The notes under the pieces: generated by a model | Seen by the model: the letters and a program-made list of their open reading frames with translations, nothing else | Told to the model about the DNA's origin: nothing | Databases searched by the model: none | Origin: Adlercreutzia sp. ZJ176 | GTDB lineage: Bacteria > Actinomycetota > Coriobacteriia > Coriobacteriales > Eggerthellaceae | Reading direction: 5' to 3' | DNA: 56,315 nt | Assembly: GCF_011038975.1 (NCBI RefSeq) | Contig: NZ_JAAKEC010000019.1 | Coordinates: 1 to 56,315 of the forward strand | Position numbers and translations under genes: made by a program | Part shown: piece by piece, positions 15,015 to 23,962 of the stretch | Layout of the letters: every line of letters starts with the position of its first letter | Position numbering within the stretch: position 1 is the first letter of the stretch

Positions 15015-16427
15015 ATGACGTTCAGCGGGAAGAAGCTCGGGCGGCTCGCCGACATCGCGCGCAAGCCGAAGGCGACGTCAGCCGAGCTCAGCAAGGCAGC
15101 CGGTGCAGGCGCAGGCGCAAGCGATGCGGGCGCGGGCAGCGCGGGCGCGGGCGGCGCCAACGCGGGCATCACCGGCGCGGAGCAGGCGCCGACCGAGAAG
15201 CCCAAGAGCAAGCTCTGGCTCATCCTGGCGGCCATGGGTCCCGGCATCATCACGGCCATGGCCGGCAACGACGCCGGCGGCATCTCCACCTACTCCACGG
15301 CCGGCGCGACCTTCGGCTTCGGCACGCTGTGGGTCATACCCATCATGTGCGTGCTGCTCATCGTGGTGGAGGTCACCGCGGGGAAGATGGGCGCCGTCAC
15401 GGGCAAGGGGTTCGCCGCGCTCATCCGCGAGCGCTTCGGCATCCGCCTGACCGCGCTCGCCATGCTGGCCCTGCTCGTGGGCAACGTGGCCACCACGTTC
15501 TCCGAGTTCGCGGGCATCGCGAGCGGCATGGAGATGTTCGGCGTGTCGAAGTACGTATCGGTGCCGGTGGCGGCGTTCGCCGTGTGGCTTTTGGTGGTGG
15601 GCGGCTCGTACAAGCGCGTGCAGAACGTGTTCCTGGCGCTGTCGCTCGTGTTCGTCACCTACATCGTGGCGGCGTTCATGGCGCAGCCGAACTGGGAGGA
15701 AGCCGCGCTGGCCACGGTCATCCCGCACCTGCAGGGCCAGACGAGCTTCATCTCGCTCGTCATCGCCATGGTCGGCACCACCATCGCGCCCTGGATGATG
15801 TTCTTCTCGCAGAGCAACGTGGTGGAGAAGGGCCTCACGCCGAAGGACCTGTTCTCGCAGCGCGTCGACGCGGTGTCGGGCACCATCGCGGCGTGCCTGG
15901 TGGCGTGGTTCATCATCGTGACCACGGGCGCGGTGCTCTTCCCCGCCGGCATCCAGATCGACAGCGCCGCCGACGCCGCCCGCGCGCTCGCGCCCTTCGC
16001 CGGCCAGTACGCCGAGGCGCTGTTCGCCATCGGGCTTGTGGCCGCGTCGTTCCTGGCGGCCTGCGTGCTGCCGCTCACCACGGCGTTCGTGATCTGCGAG
16101 GCGTTCGGCTGGGAGGCTGGCGTGTCGTTCAAGTGGAAGGAAGCGCCGCTGTTCAAGAGCATCTTCACGTTCGTGATCGCGTTCTCCGCGCTCGTGGTGC
16201 TCATCCCGAACATCAACCTGCTGTCGGTGATGCTCACCGCGCAGTTCGTCAACGGCGTGATCCTGCCGGTGTTGCTGGCGTTCATGGCGATCATCGCCGC
16301 CGACAAGCACGTCATGGGCGAGTTCCGCTCGAAGCTGGTGTCGAAGGTGCTGCTGTGGGCCACCGTCGCCGTCGTGGCCGCCCTCACCGTGGCCCTCTTC
16401 GTGATGCAGCTCCTGGGGATGGCGTAA
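15015..16427 (+). CDS. NRAMP-related magnesium transporter (NRMT type)
   Basis: The product (470 aa) has eleven or so hydrophobic segments with an NRAMP fold. The canonical helix-1 D-P-G-N motif reads D-A-G-G (residues 86-89: Asp kept, Asn replaced by Gly). The helix-6 M-P-H motif reads A-P-W (about residues 257-259: Met replaced by Ala). Loss of the metal-coordinating methionine distinguishes the NRMT branch, characterised as a Mg2+ (and Mn2+) transporter in Eggerthella lenta, from classical Mn/Fe NRAMPs. The first 65 residues are a cytoplasmic extension including a low-complexity Ala-Gly stretch. The MgtE-sensor-like gene lies 4 bp upstream. The substrate call follows from family knowledge. 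Confidence 0.85.
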   Translation: MTFSGKKLGRLADIARKPKATSAELSKAAGAGAGASDAGAGSAGAGGANAGITGAEQAPTEKPKSKLWLILAAMGPGIITAMAGNDAGGISTYSTAGATFGFGTLWVIPIMCVLLIVVEVTAGKMGAVTGKGFAALIRERFGIRLTALAMLALLVGNVATTFSEFAGIASGMEMFGVSKYVSVPVAAFAVWLLVVGGSYKRVQNVFLALSLVFVTYIVAAFMAQPNWEEAALATVIPHLQGQTSFISLVIAMVGTTIAPWMMFFSQSNVVEKGLTPKDLFSQRVDAVSGTIAACLVAWFIIVTTGAVLFPAGIQIDSAADAARALAPFAGQYAEALFAIGLVAASFLAACVLPLTTAFVICEAFGWEAGVSFKWKEAPLFKSIFTFVIAFSALVVLIPNINLLSVMLTAQFVNGVILPVLLAFMAIIAADKHVMGEFRSKLVSKVLLWATVAVVAALTVALFVMQLLGMA

Positions 16428-16507
16428 AGGGGCTCGGACGCGGGAGCGCGGAGGAGCGCGGATGCGCCGAAGGGCACCGCGAGCTCCGCGGCGCGAAAGC
16501 ACAGCGA

Positions 16508-16545
16508 GGGGCGCAGGACGGCTTGATTCCGCTCCCCTGCGCCCC
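16508..16545. terminator. GC-rich hairpin between convergent genes
   Basis: GGGGCGCAGG (16508-16517) and CCTGCGCCCC (16536-16545) form a perfect 10-bp stem between the NRMT gene and the torD-like gene, which converge. No T-run on either side; a possible bidirectional barrier. Confidence 0.45.
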
Positions 16546-16559
16546 GCGCCAGCGTCACC

Positions 16560-17213
16560 CTACAGAACCAGCAGGACCGCCTTCACCAGGTTGGCCATTC
16601 CGCTGTAGAAGCCGTTGCTGTCGTCGTGCGAAACCAGGTCGTCACACGCCTGGCCGACCCACTTGTCCAGGTGGTCCTCCTTGAGGACCTGGGCGAAGGC
16701 GAAGAGCTGCCGAGCCCCCTGCTCGTCTCCCCTCTTCGCAGCAGCGCCGGCGTCGCGGTTGAGCTTCACGTACAGGGCCAGCTCCATGGCGAGATGGTCC
16801 TCGGGCTCGGCGAAGTCCTGCGGCTTCGCGAAGCCGACCTCCTTCATCAGATCCGCGATGGCGAAGTACTGCTTGCTGTAGAGCGTCTTCTCCGTGCTGC
16901 GATACACCGACTCGAAGGGGGCGATGGGGTCAGTTGACACGCCGAGGAACAGCTCGGCGTACCCCGCGTCGAGGTAGTCCTTCCAAAGCGCCTGGTCCTC
17001 GGCTTCCTCGCGCGAGCGCAGGGCCTTCGTCAGCTGGCGCCGCGCGCGGTCAGCCAGCTTCTGCGCCTCTTCCGGCAAGCCCTCCAGGGGGCTCTCCGCA
17101 TACGTCTCGATCGAGCCGAACAGAGCCTCGTCCGCCTCGCGCTCGAACGCGCGGGCAGCGATCGACAGCGCCTCGACGAGGCGCTCCCTCTCCTGCAAAT
17201 CAAGTGACCCCAT
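16560..17213 (-). CDS. TorD/DmsD-family molybdoenzyme chaperone
   Basis: TorD-family proteins bind the apo-form of DMSO-reductase-family enzymes in the cytoplasm and aid cofactor insertion. The 217-aa all-helical product has the family E-P-E-D-H-L-A-M-E-L motif (about residues 137-146) and the C-terminal E-D-H-L-D-K-W segment. The ATG at 17213 was chosen because GGAGGAGAG lies immediately upstream; a longer frame to 17249 lacks a site. It is the last gene of the molybdoenzyme operon, 51 bp after the dehydrogenase gene. The expected client is the molybdopterin subunit at 19175-21727. Confidence 0.85.
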   Translation of the reverse strand: MGSLDLQERERLVEALSIAARAFEREADEALFGSIETYAESPLEGLPEEAQKLADRARRQLTKALRSREEAEDQALWKDYLDAGYAELFLGVSTDPIAPFESVYRSTEKTLYSKQYFAIADLMKEVGFAKPQDFAEPEDHLAMELALYVKLNRDAGAAAKRGDEQGARQLFAFAQVLKEDHLDKWVGQACDDLVSHDDSNGFYSGMANLVKAVLLVL

Positions 17214-17264
17214 GAGCCTCTCCTCCTTGTTCGTCGTTCCTTCTCGCACCTGCCGCGCCGGGCA

Positions 17265-18305
17265 TCAGTCCAGGATGCACACCGGCTTCAGGCAGTCACG
17301 CTGCTTCTTCGCCCACAGGCACTCCTCCATCTGCTCGAGGCCGTGGAAGACGTGCGTCGCCAGCGGCGTGGGGTCGAACTTGCCGAGCTCGATCATCCGC
17401 AGGTAGCGGTCGAACAGCACGCGGCCGCCCGTGCACTGCCAAGCGCGGATGTTCTGCGTCTTCATGCCCGAGTTCCACGCAGCGGGCGGGATGACCACGT
17501 CGTCGTAGTAGGCGTTGAGGCTGCACACCTCGCCGCCGCCGCGCGTGACGTCGAGGGCCTGCGCCACCACCGAGGCGGGTCCGCCGCCGATGATGCTCAC
17601 GTCGACGTTGCCGCCGTTGAGCTCCCTGATCTGCGCGACCACGTCGCCTTCCTTGTAGCTCACCACGTCAGTCGCGCCCCAGAGCCGGGCGATCTCCGCG
17701 CCCTTCGGGTTGGTCCCCACCGCAAAGATGCGCCCCGCGCCCTTGAGCGCCGCGGCGGCTATCGCGCAGAGGCCGATGGGGCCGATGCCGAACACCACCA
17801 CGGAGTCGCCGAGCATGATGGGCGTGTTCTCCACGCCGTGCCACGAGGTGGACACCATGTCAGTCACCATGACAGCCTGGATGTCTGTCACGTTGTCGGG
17901 GATCTTCGAGCAGTTCATGTCGACGTCGCGCACGCGGAAGAACTCGCCGTACACGCCGTCCCGGTCGAGGCACCAGTCGAAGGCCATGCCCCCGCGGCTG
18001 AACTGCGCCCATCCCTGCTGCGCCTCGACGGAGCGCCACGAGGGCGTCACCGGGGGCACGCACACGCGGTCCCCTGGCTTGAAGTACTCGACTTCGCTGC
18101 CCACGCGCTCCACAACGCCGACGCCCTCGTGCCCCACGAAGCGGCCGACCGCCGGGGGCATGATAAGATCCTCGATTATCTCGTAGTCCGTCTCGCACAC
18201 CGAGACGGCCGTTGTGCGAACGATCGCCTCGTAGGGGCCGGGCTCCACGTCGGGACGCTCCCCCAAGGCGACCTTCCCCTTCTCAACAAGCTTCAAGCCC
18301 TTCAT
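17265..18305 (-). CDS. Zinc-dependent MDR alcohol dehydrogenase, secondary-ADH type
   Basis: The product (346 aa) matches the plan of bacterial NADP-dependent secondary-alcohol dehydrogenases. Catalytic zinc ligands are Cys37, His59 and Glu60, plus an Asp near 149 (T-D-M-V-S-T-S-W-H-G). The Rossmann loop is G-I-G-P-I-G near residue 174. The four-Cys structural zinc loop is missing, as in that subfamily. The V-G-T-N-P-K segment at the cofactor-selective loop resembles the NADP-binding V-G-S-R-P motif but has Asn for Arg, so cofactor choice is open. It sits inside the molybdoenzyme operon and may oxidise or reduce the substrate or product. The start at 18305 follows AAGGGA. Confidence 0.87.
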   Translation of the reverse strand: MKGLKLVEKGKVALGERPDVEPGPYEAIVRTTAVSVCETDYEIIEDLIMPPAVGRFVGHEGVGVVERVGSEVEYFKPGDRVCVPPVTPSWRSVEAQQGWAQFSRGGMAFDWCLDRDGVYGEFFRVRDVDMNCSKIPDNVTDIQAVMVTDMVSTSWHGVENTPIMLGDSVVVFGIGPIGLCAIAAAALKGAGRIFAVGTNPKGAEIARLWGATDVVSYKEGDVVAQIRELNGGNVDVSIIGGGPASVVAQALDVTRGGGEVCSLNAYYDDVVIPPAAWNSGMKTQNIRAWQCTGGRVLFDRYLRMIELGKFDPTPLATHVFHGLEQMEECLWAKKQRDCLKPVCILD

Positions 18306-18339
18306 ACCGCACTCCCTTCGTTGCCAAAGTCTCCATCAG

Positions 18340-18421
18340 GGCGGGGCCGCGCCGCCGCGCCGCATCGCCGCGCCGCATCGCCGCGCCACGTCGCCGTCGC
18401 GCCGCACGACGCGGCCCCGCC
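18340..18421 (-). repeat. Long GC hairpin between ferredoxin and dehydrogenase genes
   Basis: GGCGGGGCCGCG (18340-18351) pairs perfectly with CGCGGCCCCGCC (18410-18421). The loop holds near-tandem 13-bp units of CGCCGCGCCGCAT. It lies within the operon, between stop and start codons, and has no T-run. It could tune the ratio of upstream to downstream products. Confidence 0.65.
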
Positions 18422-18434
18422 TTTCGCAAAGGGC

Positions 18435-19175
18435 CTAGCCTTCTTCGTTCTTGGAAAGGGCCAGCGCCTCCTGCACGCTCGCCGCCTTCATGACGAGCTT
18501 GCCGTAGCCGATGCGCTCCTCAGCGCTCTCGACGTCCTCGTACTCGAACTGGGGCGGCAGGTCTTCGCCGCGGTCGCGCAAAAGCTCCATGGCGCGGTCG
18601 ACGTCGTAGGGCACGATGTCCTTGCGCGGGTTGACCGGCTTGAACACCACGGCGGGCTTCACGAAGGTGCCGTCGGGCATGTCAGGCAGCGCCTTGAGCG
18701 TGCCGTACTTGGCCTCCATGTCCTCGAGCGTGCCGAAGTCGAGCGCGCGGCCCGGGCACGACATGACGCACACGGGGAGCTCGCCCTGCTCGAGGCGGTC
18801 GTAGCACATGTCGCACTTGCTCATGGGCGTGCCGGCCGCGTCGTCCTCGTACTGGGGGGCGCCGTAGGGGCAGGCCTTCCAGCAGTTGCGGTCGCCTTCG
18901 CACAGGTCCTCGTCAAGGAGCACGGCGCCGTACTTGTCCTCCTTGAACAGAGCGTGGTGCGTGCACGCGTCAACGCACACGGGGTTCTCGCAGTGGTAGC
19001 ACGTGGCGAACAGCGTGTTCATGCGCAGGGTGGGCCAAACGCCCTTCTCCCACTGAAGCAGGCGCAGCCACTTCACCGGACCCGGCTGGATGTCGTTCCA
19101 GTCACGGCAGGCGACAACGCACGCATGGCAGTTGTAGCAGCGGTTCTGGTCGAAGAAAAACGCGTACTGGGTCAT
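18435..19175 (-). CDS. DmsB-like electron-transfer subunit with four [4Fe-4S] clusters
   Basis: The 246-aa product has four cysteine clusters: C-Y-N-C-H-A-C (about residue 13), C-Y-H-C-E-N-P-V-C (about 60), C-E-G-D-R-N-C-W-K-A-C-P (about 93) and C-D-M-C-Y-D-R...C-V-M-S-C-P (about 117-138). This is the standard arrangement of the iron-sulfur subunit of DMSO-reductase-family complexes. It starts M-T-Q-Y-A-F-F-F-D without a signal peptide. The start codon shares one base with the stop of the molybdopterin subunit (TAATG), so the two are made in equal amounts. No membrane-anchor (DmsC/NrfD) gene is present in the operon; NuoEF-like subunits are. Confidence 0.93.
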   Translation of the reverse strand: MTQYAFFFDQNRCYNCHACVVACRDWNDIQPGPVKWLRLLQWEKGVWPTLRMNTLFATCYHCENPVCVDACTHHALFKEDKYGAVLLDEDLCEGDRNCWKACPYGAPQYEDDAAGTPMSKCDMCYDRLEQGELPVCVMSCPGRALDFGTLEDMEAKYGTLKALPDMPDGTFVKPAVVFKPVNPRKDIVPYDVDRAMELLRDRGEDLPPQFEYEDVESAEERIGYGKLVMKAASVQEALALSKNEEG

Positions 19176-21727
19176 TATTCCACTCCTTCGCACTCGATGC
19201 TGAAGCCCTTGCCCTCCACGTTCGTGATGTCGATCATGCCGGCGCACAGCAGGATGCCGCGGCGATGGTTGTAGTCCTCAGAGGGGATGAGGAAGTTGCA
19301 AGAGCCGGCGCGGTCGATGCCCTCGGGCATGATCTCGGTCTTGAGGTGGGACGGATCGTAGTTGCGCCCGAAGATCATGCAGGCGATGCCCGGGGTCAGG
19401 CGGCTCGTGACGTAAGCCGGCACCAGGCACTGGCCGACCTCGTTGTGGGCGAGCACCATGTCGCCGTCCTTGATGCCGCGCTTCGCCGCGTCGGCGGCGG
19501 AGATCCACACGTCCATGCGGTACTCGTCGCGGAACCAGGGGTTCTCGTCCTGGCAGAAGTGCTGGCGGTAGAACGCGTGCGGCGTGATCATGTACAGCGG
19601 GTGCTTGTTCACGAGCGCGCTCAAGGGGCTGACCTCGGTCTGCTTGTAGTGGCCGATGGGCTCCATGAAGCCCTGGCCCAGGCACTTGGTCTTGTAGGCG
19701 ACGTCGTGGTAGTCGTGCTCCTCGATGAAGCGCGAGATGATCTCGATCTTGCCCGACTCCGTCTGGAACGGCTTCTTGCCCTCGCACTCGTCGCGCAGGC
19801 ACACCCAGTAGTCACCCTCGACGGGTCTGATGAAGTAGGGCTCCTTGCGGAACTCCTCCCACGTGGGCGGGTCGAGCGGCTTGATCTCGTCCTTCTCGCG
19901 CCACGCCTCGAAGTTCTTGCGCGCCATGTCCTCCAGGACGCCGTCGAGGTCCTCCCACTTCACGCCCTTGATCTCCGGGCAGTAGTAGTCGGCCACGCAC
20001 GCGCCGTCGGGATCGCCCGGGATCTGGATGCGCTCGGCGACCTCCTTCAGGATCCACAGGCGCGAGCGGCACTCTCCCGGCGGGTCGATGACCTTGCCCA
20101 TGCCGATGAAGTAGTTGCCCGCCGCCGGGGAGAACGCGGTGTTGAACGAGTAGCCCTGCAGCACGAAGTTGTCGCCGCCGCCGCCCTCGAAGAACTGGTG
20201 GGCGAGCGGAAGCACGAGGTCGGAGTACCACGTCATGGTGGTGGCCCACGTGTAGGCCGAGTAGGCCACGAACGGGGTCATGAGGACCGCCTGCAGGCGG
20301 GCGCTCGAGTCGTAGTAGTTCGGGATCATGTTGCGCGGGTTGACCGTCTGCCAGATCATCTTGATGTTCGGGGCCGTCTCGTTCTGCGGGCAGCCGACGA
20401 TGCGCTTGTAGTCGGCGAGGCTGATCTCGCCGTCCTCGTAGCGCTTGTGCTCGAGGATGGCGCGGTGCCAGATCTCGCCCTCGATGACGCAGTGCTCCTC
20501 CACCTTGTCGAAGCGCTCGCCGTAGAAGTTCATGTCGGGGACGGGGAAGTGCTTCTGCACGCCGAAGTCCATGCCCGTGCCGATGCAGCCGTTGCGTCCG
20601 AGGTTGCCCGTGAGGATGCGCAGGTAGTTGTCGAGGCGCGCCGGGTCCTCGCCGCCGAGGATGCGGGTTGCGGCCCACACCATGCGCATGTACACCGGGC
20701 CGTCAGCGCACAGGCGCGCGATGGCCGCGATGGTCTCGGCGGGCACGCCGCAGATGGCCTCGGCCCACTCGGGCGTCTTCGCCACGCCGTCGTAGTCGCC
20801 GAGGATGATCTTCTTCCAGCGCTCGAAGCCCTCGATGTCGACGTTCTTCTCGATGAACTCCTTGTTCTCGAGCCCCTCGGTTATGATGACGTAGGCCATG
20901 GCCTCGAGCATGGCGGAGTCAGTGGACGGACGGATGGGAATCCACTGGTCGGCCAGATGCGCGGTCCAGGTGTAGCGGGGGTCGATGTAGATCAGCGGAA
21001 TGCCCTTGTCGCGCGCCAGGTTGAAGTAGTACGCGAACTCGGGGTAGTTGAGGTACACGTCGAAGCCCCACAGGACGATCGCCTTGGAGTCGAACAGGGT
21101 CATGGCCTCCGTGCCGCCGTCGAAGGTGGCCGCGTCCATGGTCAGCGGGCGGCCGAACTGGTACGTGTCGGCCAGGTCGTGCGGCTCGTAGGAGTCGACG
21201 CCCCAGATGGCCAGCGCGCCGCCGGGCATGAACTGGCCGATGTAGTCAGTGGACCCGCCCATGAGGCCGTCGCAGTACACGCTCATGGGGCCGTACTTCT
21301 CGCGGGTCTCGACGTACTTCTCGGCGATCATGCTGAGCGCCTCGTCCCAGCTGATGCGCTTGAACTTGCGCGACCCCTTCGGGCCGACGCGCAGCATGGG
21401 GTACTTGATGCGGTTGGGCGAGTACACGTCCTTCCTCCAGCCGCGGCCGCGCGTGCAGGCGCGGTGCTGGAACATGCCCTTGCGGAACTCCTCCTCGTCA
21501 AAGTAGGCGTCCTCGCGCGCCACGTTCGGGTGGACGATGTTGTCGGTCTCGATCGCCGTCAGCACCCCGTCCTTCTTGTGGCACTTGAGCAAGCACATGT
21601 CGAAGCAGCCGTTCTGGCAGCACGTGCAGTACTCGATCTCCTCGTCGACGTGCTTCTTCATCAGCTTCGCGCGCACTGCTTCAAGTTGTCCCTCGTCGGG
21701 ACCGAAGTTGTTCTTGAGCTCCGTCAT
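19175..21727 (-). CDS. Molybdopterin oxidoreductase catalytic subunit, cytoplasmic, substrate unknown
   Basis: The 850-aa product belongs to the DMSO reductase family. It has an N-terminal [4Fe-4S] site (C-x3-C-x3-C at about residues 36-44, fourth Cys in R-A-C-T-R-G near 91), the molybdopterin domain from about 95, and a C-terminal molydopterin-dinucleotide-binding domain from about 700. No Tat motif precedes the cysteine cluster, so the enzyme should act in the cytosol. The expected molybdenum-ligand region reads G-V-D-S-Y-E-P-H-D (about residue 188); Ser or Asp could be the ligand, and the selenocysteine/cysteine of formate dehydrogenase is absent. Gut Eggerthellaceae use relatives for catechol dehydroxylation and other reductions, but no specific reaction can be assigned. 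GAGGAG precedes the ATG. Confidence 0.9.
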   Translation of the reverse strand: MTELKNNFGPDEGQLEAVRAKLMKKHVDEEIEYCTCCQNGCFDMCLLKCHKKDGVLTAIETDNIVHPNVAREDAYFDEEEFRKGMFQHRACTRGRGWRKDVYSPNRIKYPMLRVGPKGSRKFKRISWDEALSMIAEKYVETREKYGPMSVYCDGLMGGSTDYIGQFMPGGALAIWGVDSYEPHDLADTYQFGRPLTMDAATFDGGTEAMTLFDSKAIVLWGFDVYLNYPEFAYYFNLARDKGIPLIYIDPRYTWTAHLADQWIPIRPSTDSAMLEAMAYVIITEGLENKEFIEKNVDIEGFERWKKIILGDYDGVAKTPEWAEAICGVPAETIAAIARLCADGPVYMRMVWAATRILGGEDPARLDNYLRILTGNLGRNGCIGTGMDFGVQKHFPVPDMNFYGERFDKVEEHCVIEGEIWHRAILEHKRYEDGEISLADYKRIVGCPQNETAPNIKMIWQTVNPRNMIPNYYDSSARLQAVLMTPFVAYSAYTWATTMTWYSDLVLPLAHQFFEGGGGDNFVLQGYSFNTAFSPAAGNYFIGMGKVIDPPGECRSRLWILKEVAERIQIPGDPDGACVADYYCPEIKGVKWEDLDGVLEDMARKNFEAWREKDEIKPLDPPTWEEFRKEPYFIRPVEGDYWVCLRDECEGKKPFQTESGKIEIISRFIEEHDYHDVAYKTKCLGQGFMEPIGHYKQTEVSPLSALVNKHPLYMITPHAFYRQHFCQDENPWFRDEYRMDVWISAADAAKRGIKDGDMVLAHNEVGQCLVPAYVTSRLTPGIACMIFGRNYDPSHLKTEIMPEGIDRAGSCNFLIPSEDYNHRRGILLCAGMIDITNVEGKGFSIECEGVE

Positions 21728-21913
21728 TGTTGCACTCCTCTCGTTTTCTCTCCTTGACTTCGCCTCGGGCCCGCAACCCCCTTCCGTCTCCCGCGGCCCG
21801 AAGCCCTTTCCTTCCCTTGCGCCAAGCCGCCAAGCGGCAGCTTTTTCTCATAGTTCCAATCGCCCGCCGGCCGCCTTCGGCCGCCGGGGCGTCCCTGCGC
21901 CTAACGAGGCTCG

Positions 21914-23962
21914 TCACCGCGCCGGCGTCACCTTGCGGACCGCGCCGTAGGGGCACGAGACCACGCACATCCCGCATCGCTGGCAGAGCCGCCCGACGAT
22001 GTTGCCGGGCTTGCCGAACCGCCCCTTTATCGCGTTGCCGGGGCAGGTGAGCAGGCAGCAGCGCTCCCCCTGGCAGCGCACCTGGTCGATCTCGTACGAG
22101 ACGAGGTCGCGGCACACCAGGCCGGGGCACGCGCCGCGCACATGCGCAGCGAACTCCTCGGGGAAGTAGCGCAGCGCCGACAGGACCACGTTGGCGGCGC
22201 TTCCGCACAGGCCGCACAGCGCGCTGCGCGCGATGGCCTGCGCGGCCGCACGCAGCTCCTCGACCTGGCTCTCGCAGGCGGATCCCTGCGTGAGGGCCTC
22301 GAGGATCTCGATGCAGCGGCCGGCGTGGGCGAGACACGAGCAGCATTGGCCGCAGGCCTCGTCGCGGGAGAACCGCATGAAGTACAGCGCCATGTCGACG
22401 ACGCATTGGTCGTGCCCGATGACGACGAACCCTCCCGAGCCCATGATGGCGCCGAGCTCGACGAGCGACTCGTAGTCGATGGGCGCGTCGGCGAGGGACG
22501 CTGGCAGAAGGCCGCCCGAGGGCCCGCCGATCTGCACGGCCTTGAACTCCCCCGCGCGCCCGATCCCGCGCGCCAGCGCGCCGACCGACGTGCCGAGCGG
22601 CACCTCCGCCAGCCCGCAGCGCTCCACGTCTCCCACGACGCTGAAGAGCTTCGTCCCCGGGCACGCCGACGTGCCCACGCTCCGGTACGCCTGCGCGCCG
22701 CGCGCGACCACGAGCGGGACGCTTGCGAGCGTCTCGACGTTGTTGACGCAGGTGGGCCTTCCCTTCAGGCCCTTCTCGGCCGGATAGGGCGGGCGCTTGC
22801 GCGGGCGGCACACGCCGTCCTCGAGGACGCGCAAAAGCGCGGTCTCCTCGCCGTTGAGGTACGCGCCGGCGCCGCGCACCACCCGGACGTCCAGGCTGAA
22901 GCCCGAACCGAGGACGCGCTCCCCCAGCACGCCCGCGGCATACAGCTGGGCAACCGCCTCTTCGAGCGTGCGGCAGGCGAGCGGGTACTCGGCGCGCACG
23001 AACAGGTAGGCGCGCCGCGCGCGGACGGCGTAGGCGGCGATGATGACCCCTTCGAGCACCCGATGGGGGTTGCTCTCGAGCAGGCTCCGGTTCATGTACG
23101 CGCCCGGGTCGCCCTCGTCCCCGTTCATGACCACGAGGGAGAACGCGTTGTCCGCGCCGTCCGCGCCGTCCGCGTTGCCTGCGCCGTCCGCGCTGTCCGC
23201 GCTGCCTGCGCCGTCCGCGTTGCCTGCGTTGTTGTCCGCGCTGCCTGCGCCGCCTGCGTCGTCCGCGCTGCCTGCGCCGCCTGCGTCGTCCGCGTTGCCC
23301 CCGGCGGCCTTGAGCGCCTCGACGGCCTGGGCGCACTGCCGCCACTTCGCGCCCGTCGGAAAGCCCGCGCCGCCGCGGCCCCGCAGGCCGGACGCCTCGA
23401 CGAGGGCGATGACCTCCTCGGGGCTCGAGGAGAGGGCCTTCTCGAGGGCCTCATAGCCCCCGAGGGCGCGATACTCCTCCAAAGAGCGCGGGTCAATGCA
23501 GCCGCTCTCGCCCATGACCAGGCGAACCTGGCTCTCGAGGGCCTCCTGCATGTCGAGTTCTCCAGCGAGGGCGCCCGGGATATCCGGGGCTCCCGGGGCG
23601 CCGTCGCTGCAGCCGCGCGCAAGCCGCGCGATCTCGACGGCTTGGCGCGCATCGACGTTGCCGAAGTAGCGCGAGCCCGCACCCGGCCTGCTCACGCCCA
23701 CCAGCGGCTCGGCGTAGCACAGGCCCATGCACCCGACGCCCACCACGTCGACGTCAGCGTCCGCCAGCTCCTGGCGCAACGCAGCGTACACGTCCTTCGC
23801 CCCGGCGGCTATCCCGCACGACCCCAGGCCGACCGTGACGCGCACCCTGCCCGCCTGGGCCGCGAGCGCGGCGGATGCGTCAGCCATGCCCCAACTGGCC
23901 TCTGCGGCGCGGCCAGCCTCCGCGACGCGGGCCGCCTCGCGGGCCACCTGCTCATTCCCCAC
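21914..23962 (-). CDS. NuoF/HydB-like NADH-binding flavoprotein with extra ferredoxin domains
   Basis: The 682-aa product has an N-terminal thioredoxin-like [2Fe-2S] domain (about 35-125), the FMN/NADH domain with G-R-G-G-A-G-F-P-T-G (about 190), N-G-D-E-G-D-P-G-A-Y (about 277), the cluster motif C-G-Q-C-C-S-C (about 557), and a C-terminal pair of [4Fe-4S] motifs (C-Q-G-E-R-C and C-Q-R-C-G-M-C-V-V-S-C-P). It should transfer electrons between NAD(P)H and the ferredoxin subunit. A low-complexity insert of about 50 residues of Gly/Ala/Asp/Asn lies between the two FMN motifs. The GTG start at 23962 follows GAGGAGG and overlaps nuoE by 11 bp. Confidence 0.9.
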   Translation of the reverse strand: MGNEQVAREAARVAEAGRAAEASWGMADASAALAAQAGRVRVTVGLGSCGIAAGAKDVYAALRQELADADVDVVGVGCMGLCYAEPLVGVSRPGAGSRYFGNVDARQAVEIARLARGCSDGAPGAPDIPGALAGELDMQEALESQVRLVMGESGCIDPRSLEEYRALGGYEALEKALSSSPEEVIALVEASGLRGRGGAGFPTGAKWRQCAQAVEALKAAGGNADDAGGAGSADDAGGAGSADNNAGNADGAGSADSADGAGNADGADGADNAFSLVVMNGDEGDPGAYMNRSLLESNPHRVLEGVIIAAYAVRARRAYLFVRAEYPLACRTLEEAVAQLYAAGVLGERVLGSGFSLDVRVVRGAGAYLNGEETALLRVLEDGVCRPRKRPPYPAEKGLKGRPTCVNNVETLASVPLVVARGAQAYRSVGTSACPGTKLFSVVGDVERCGLAEVPLGTSVGALARGIGRAGEFKAVQIGGPSGGLLPASLADAPIDYESLVELGAIMGSGGFVVIGHDQCVVDMALYFMRFSRDEACGQCCSCLAHAGRCIEILEALTQGSACESQVEELRAAAQAIARSALCGLCGSAANVVLSALRYFPEEFAAHVRGACPGLVCRDLVSYEIDQVRCQGERCCLLTCPGNAIKGRFGKPGNIVGRLCQRCGMCVVSCPYGAVRKVTPAR

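Noticed and set aside
19265-21757. Plus-strand frame of 830 codons opposite the molybdopterin subunit
   Set aside because: Composition dominated by Val, Arg, His, Ala and Leu with no motif; the minus-strand gene has full cofactor motifs and a ribosome site.
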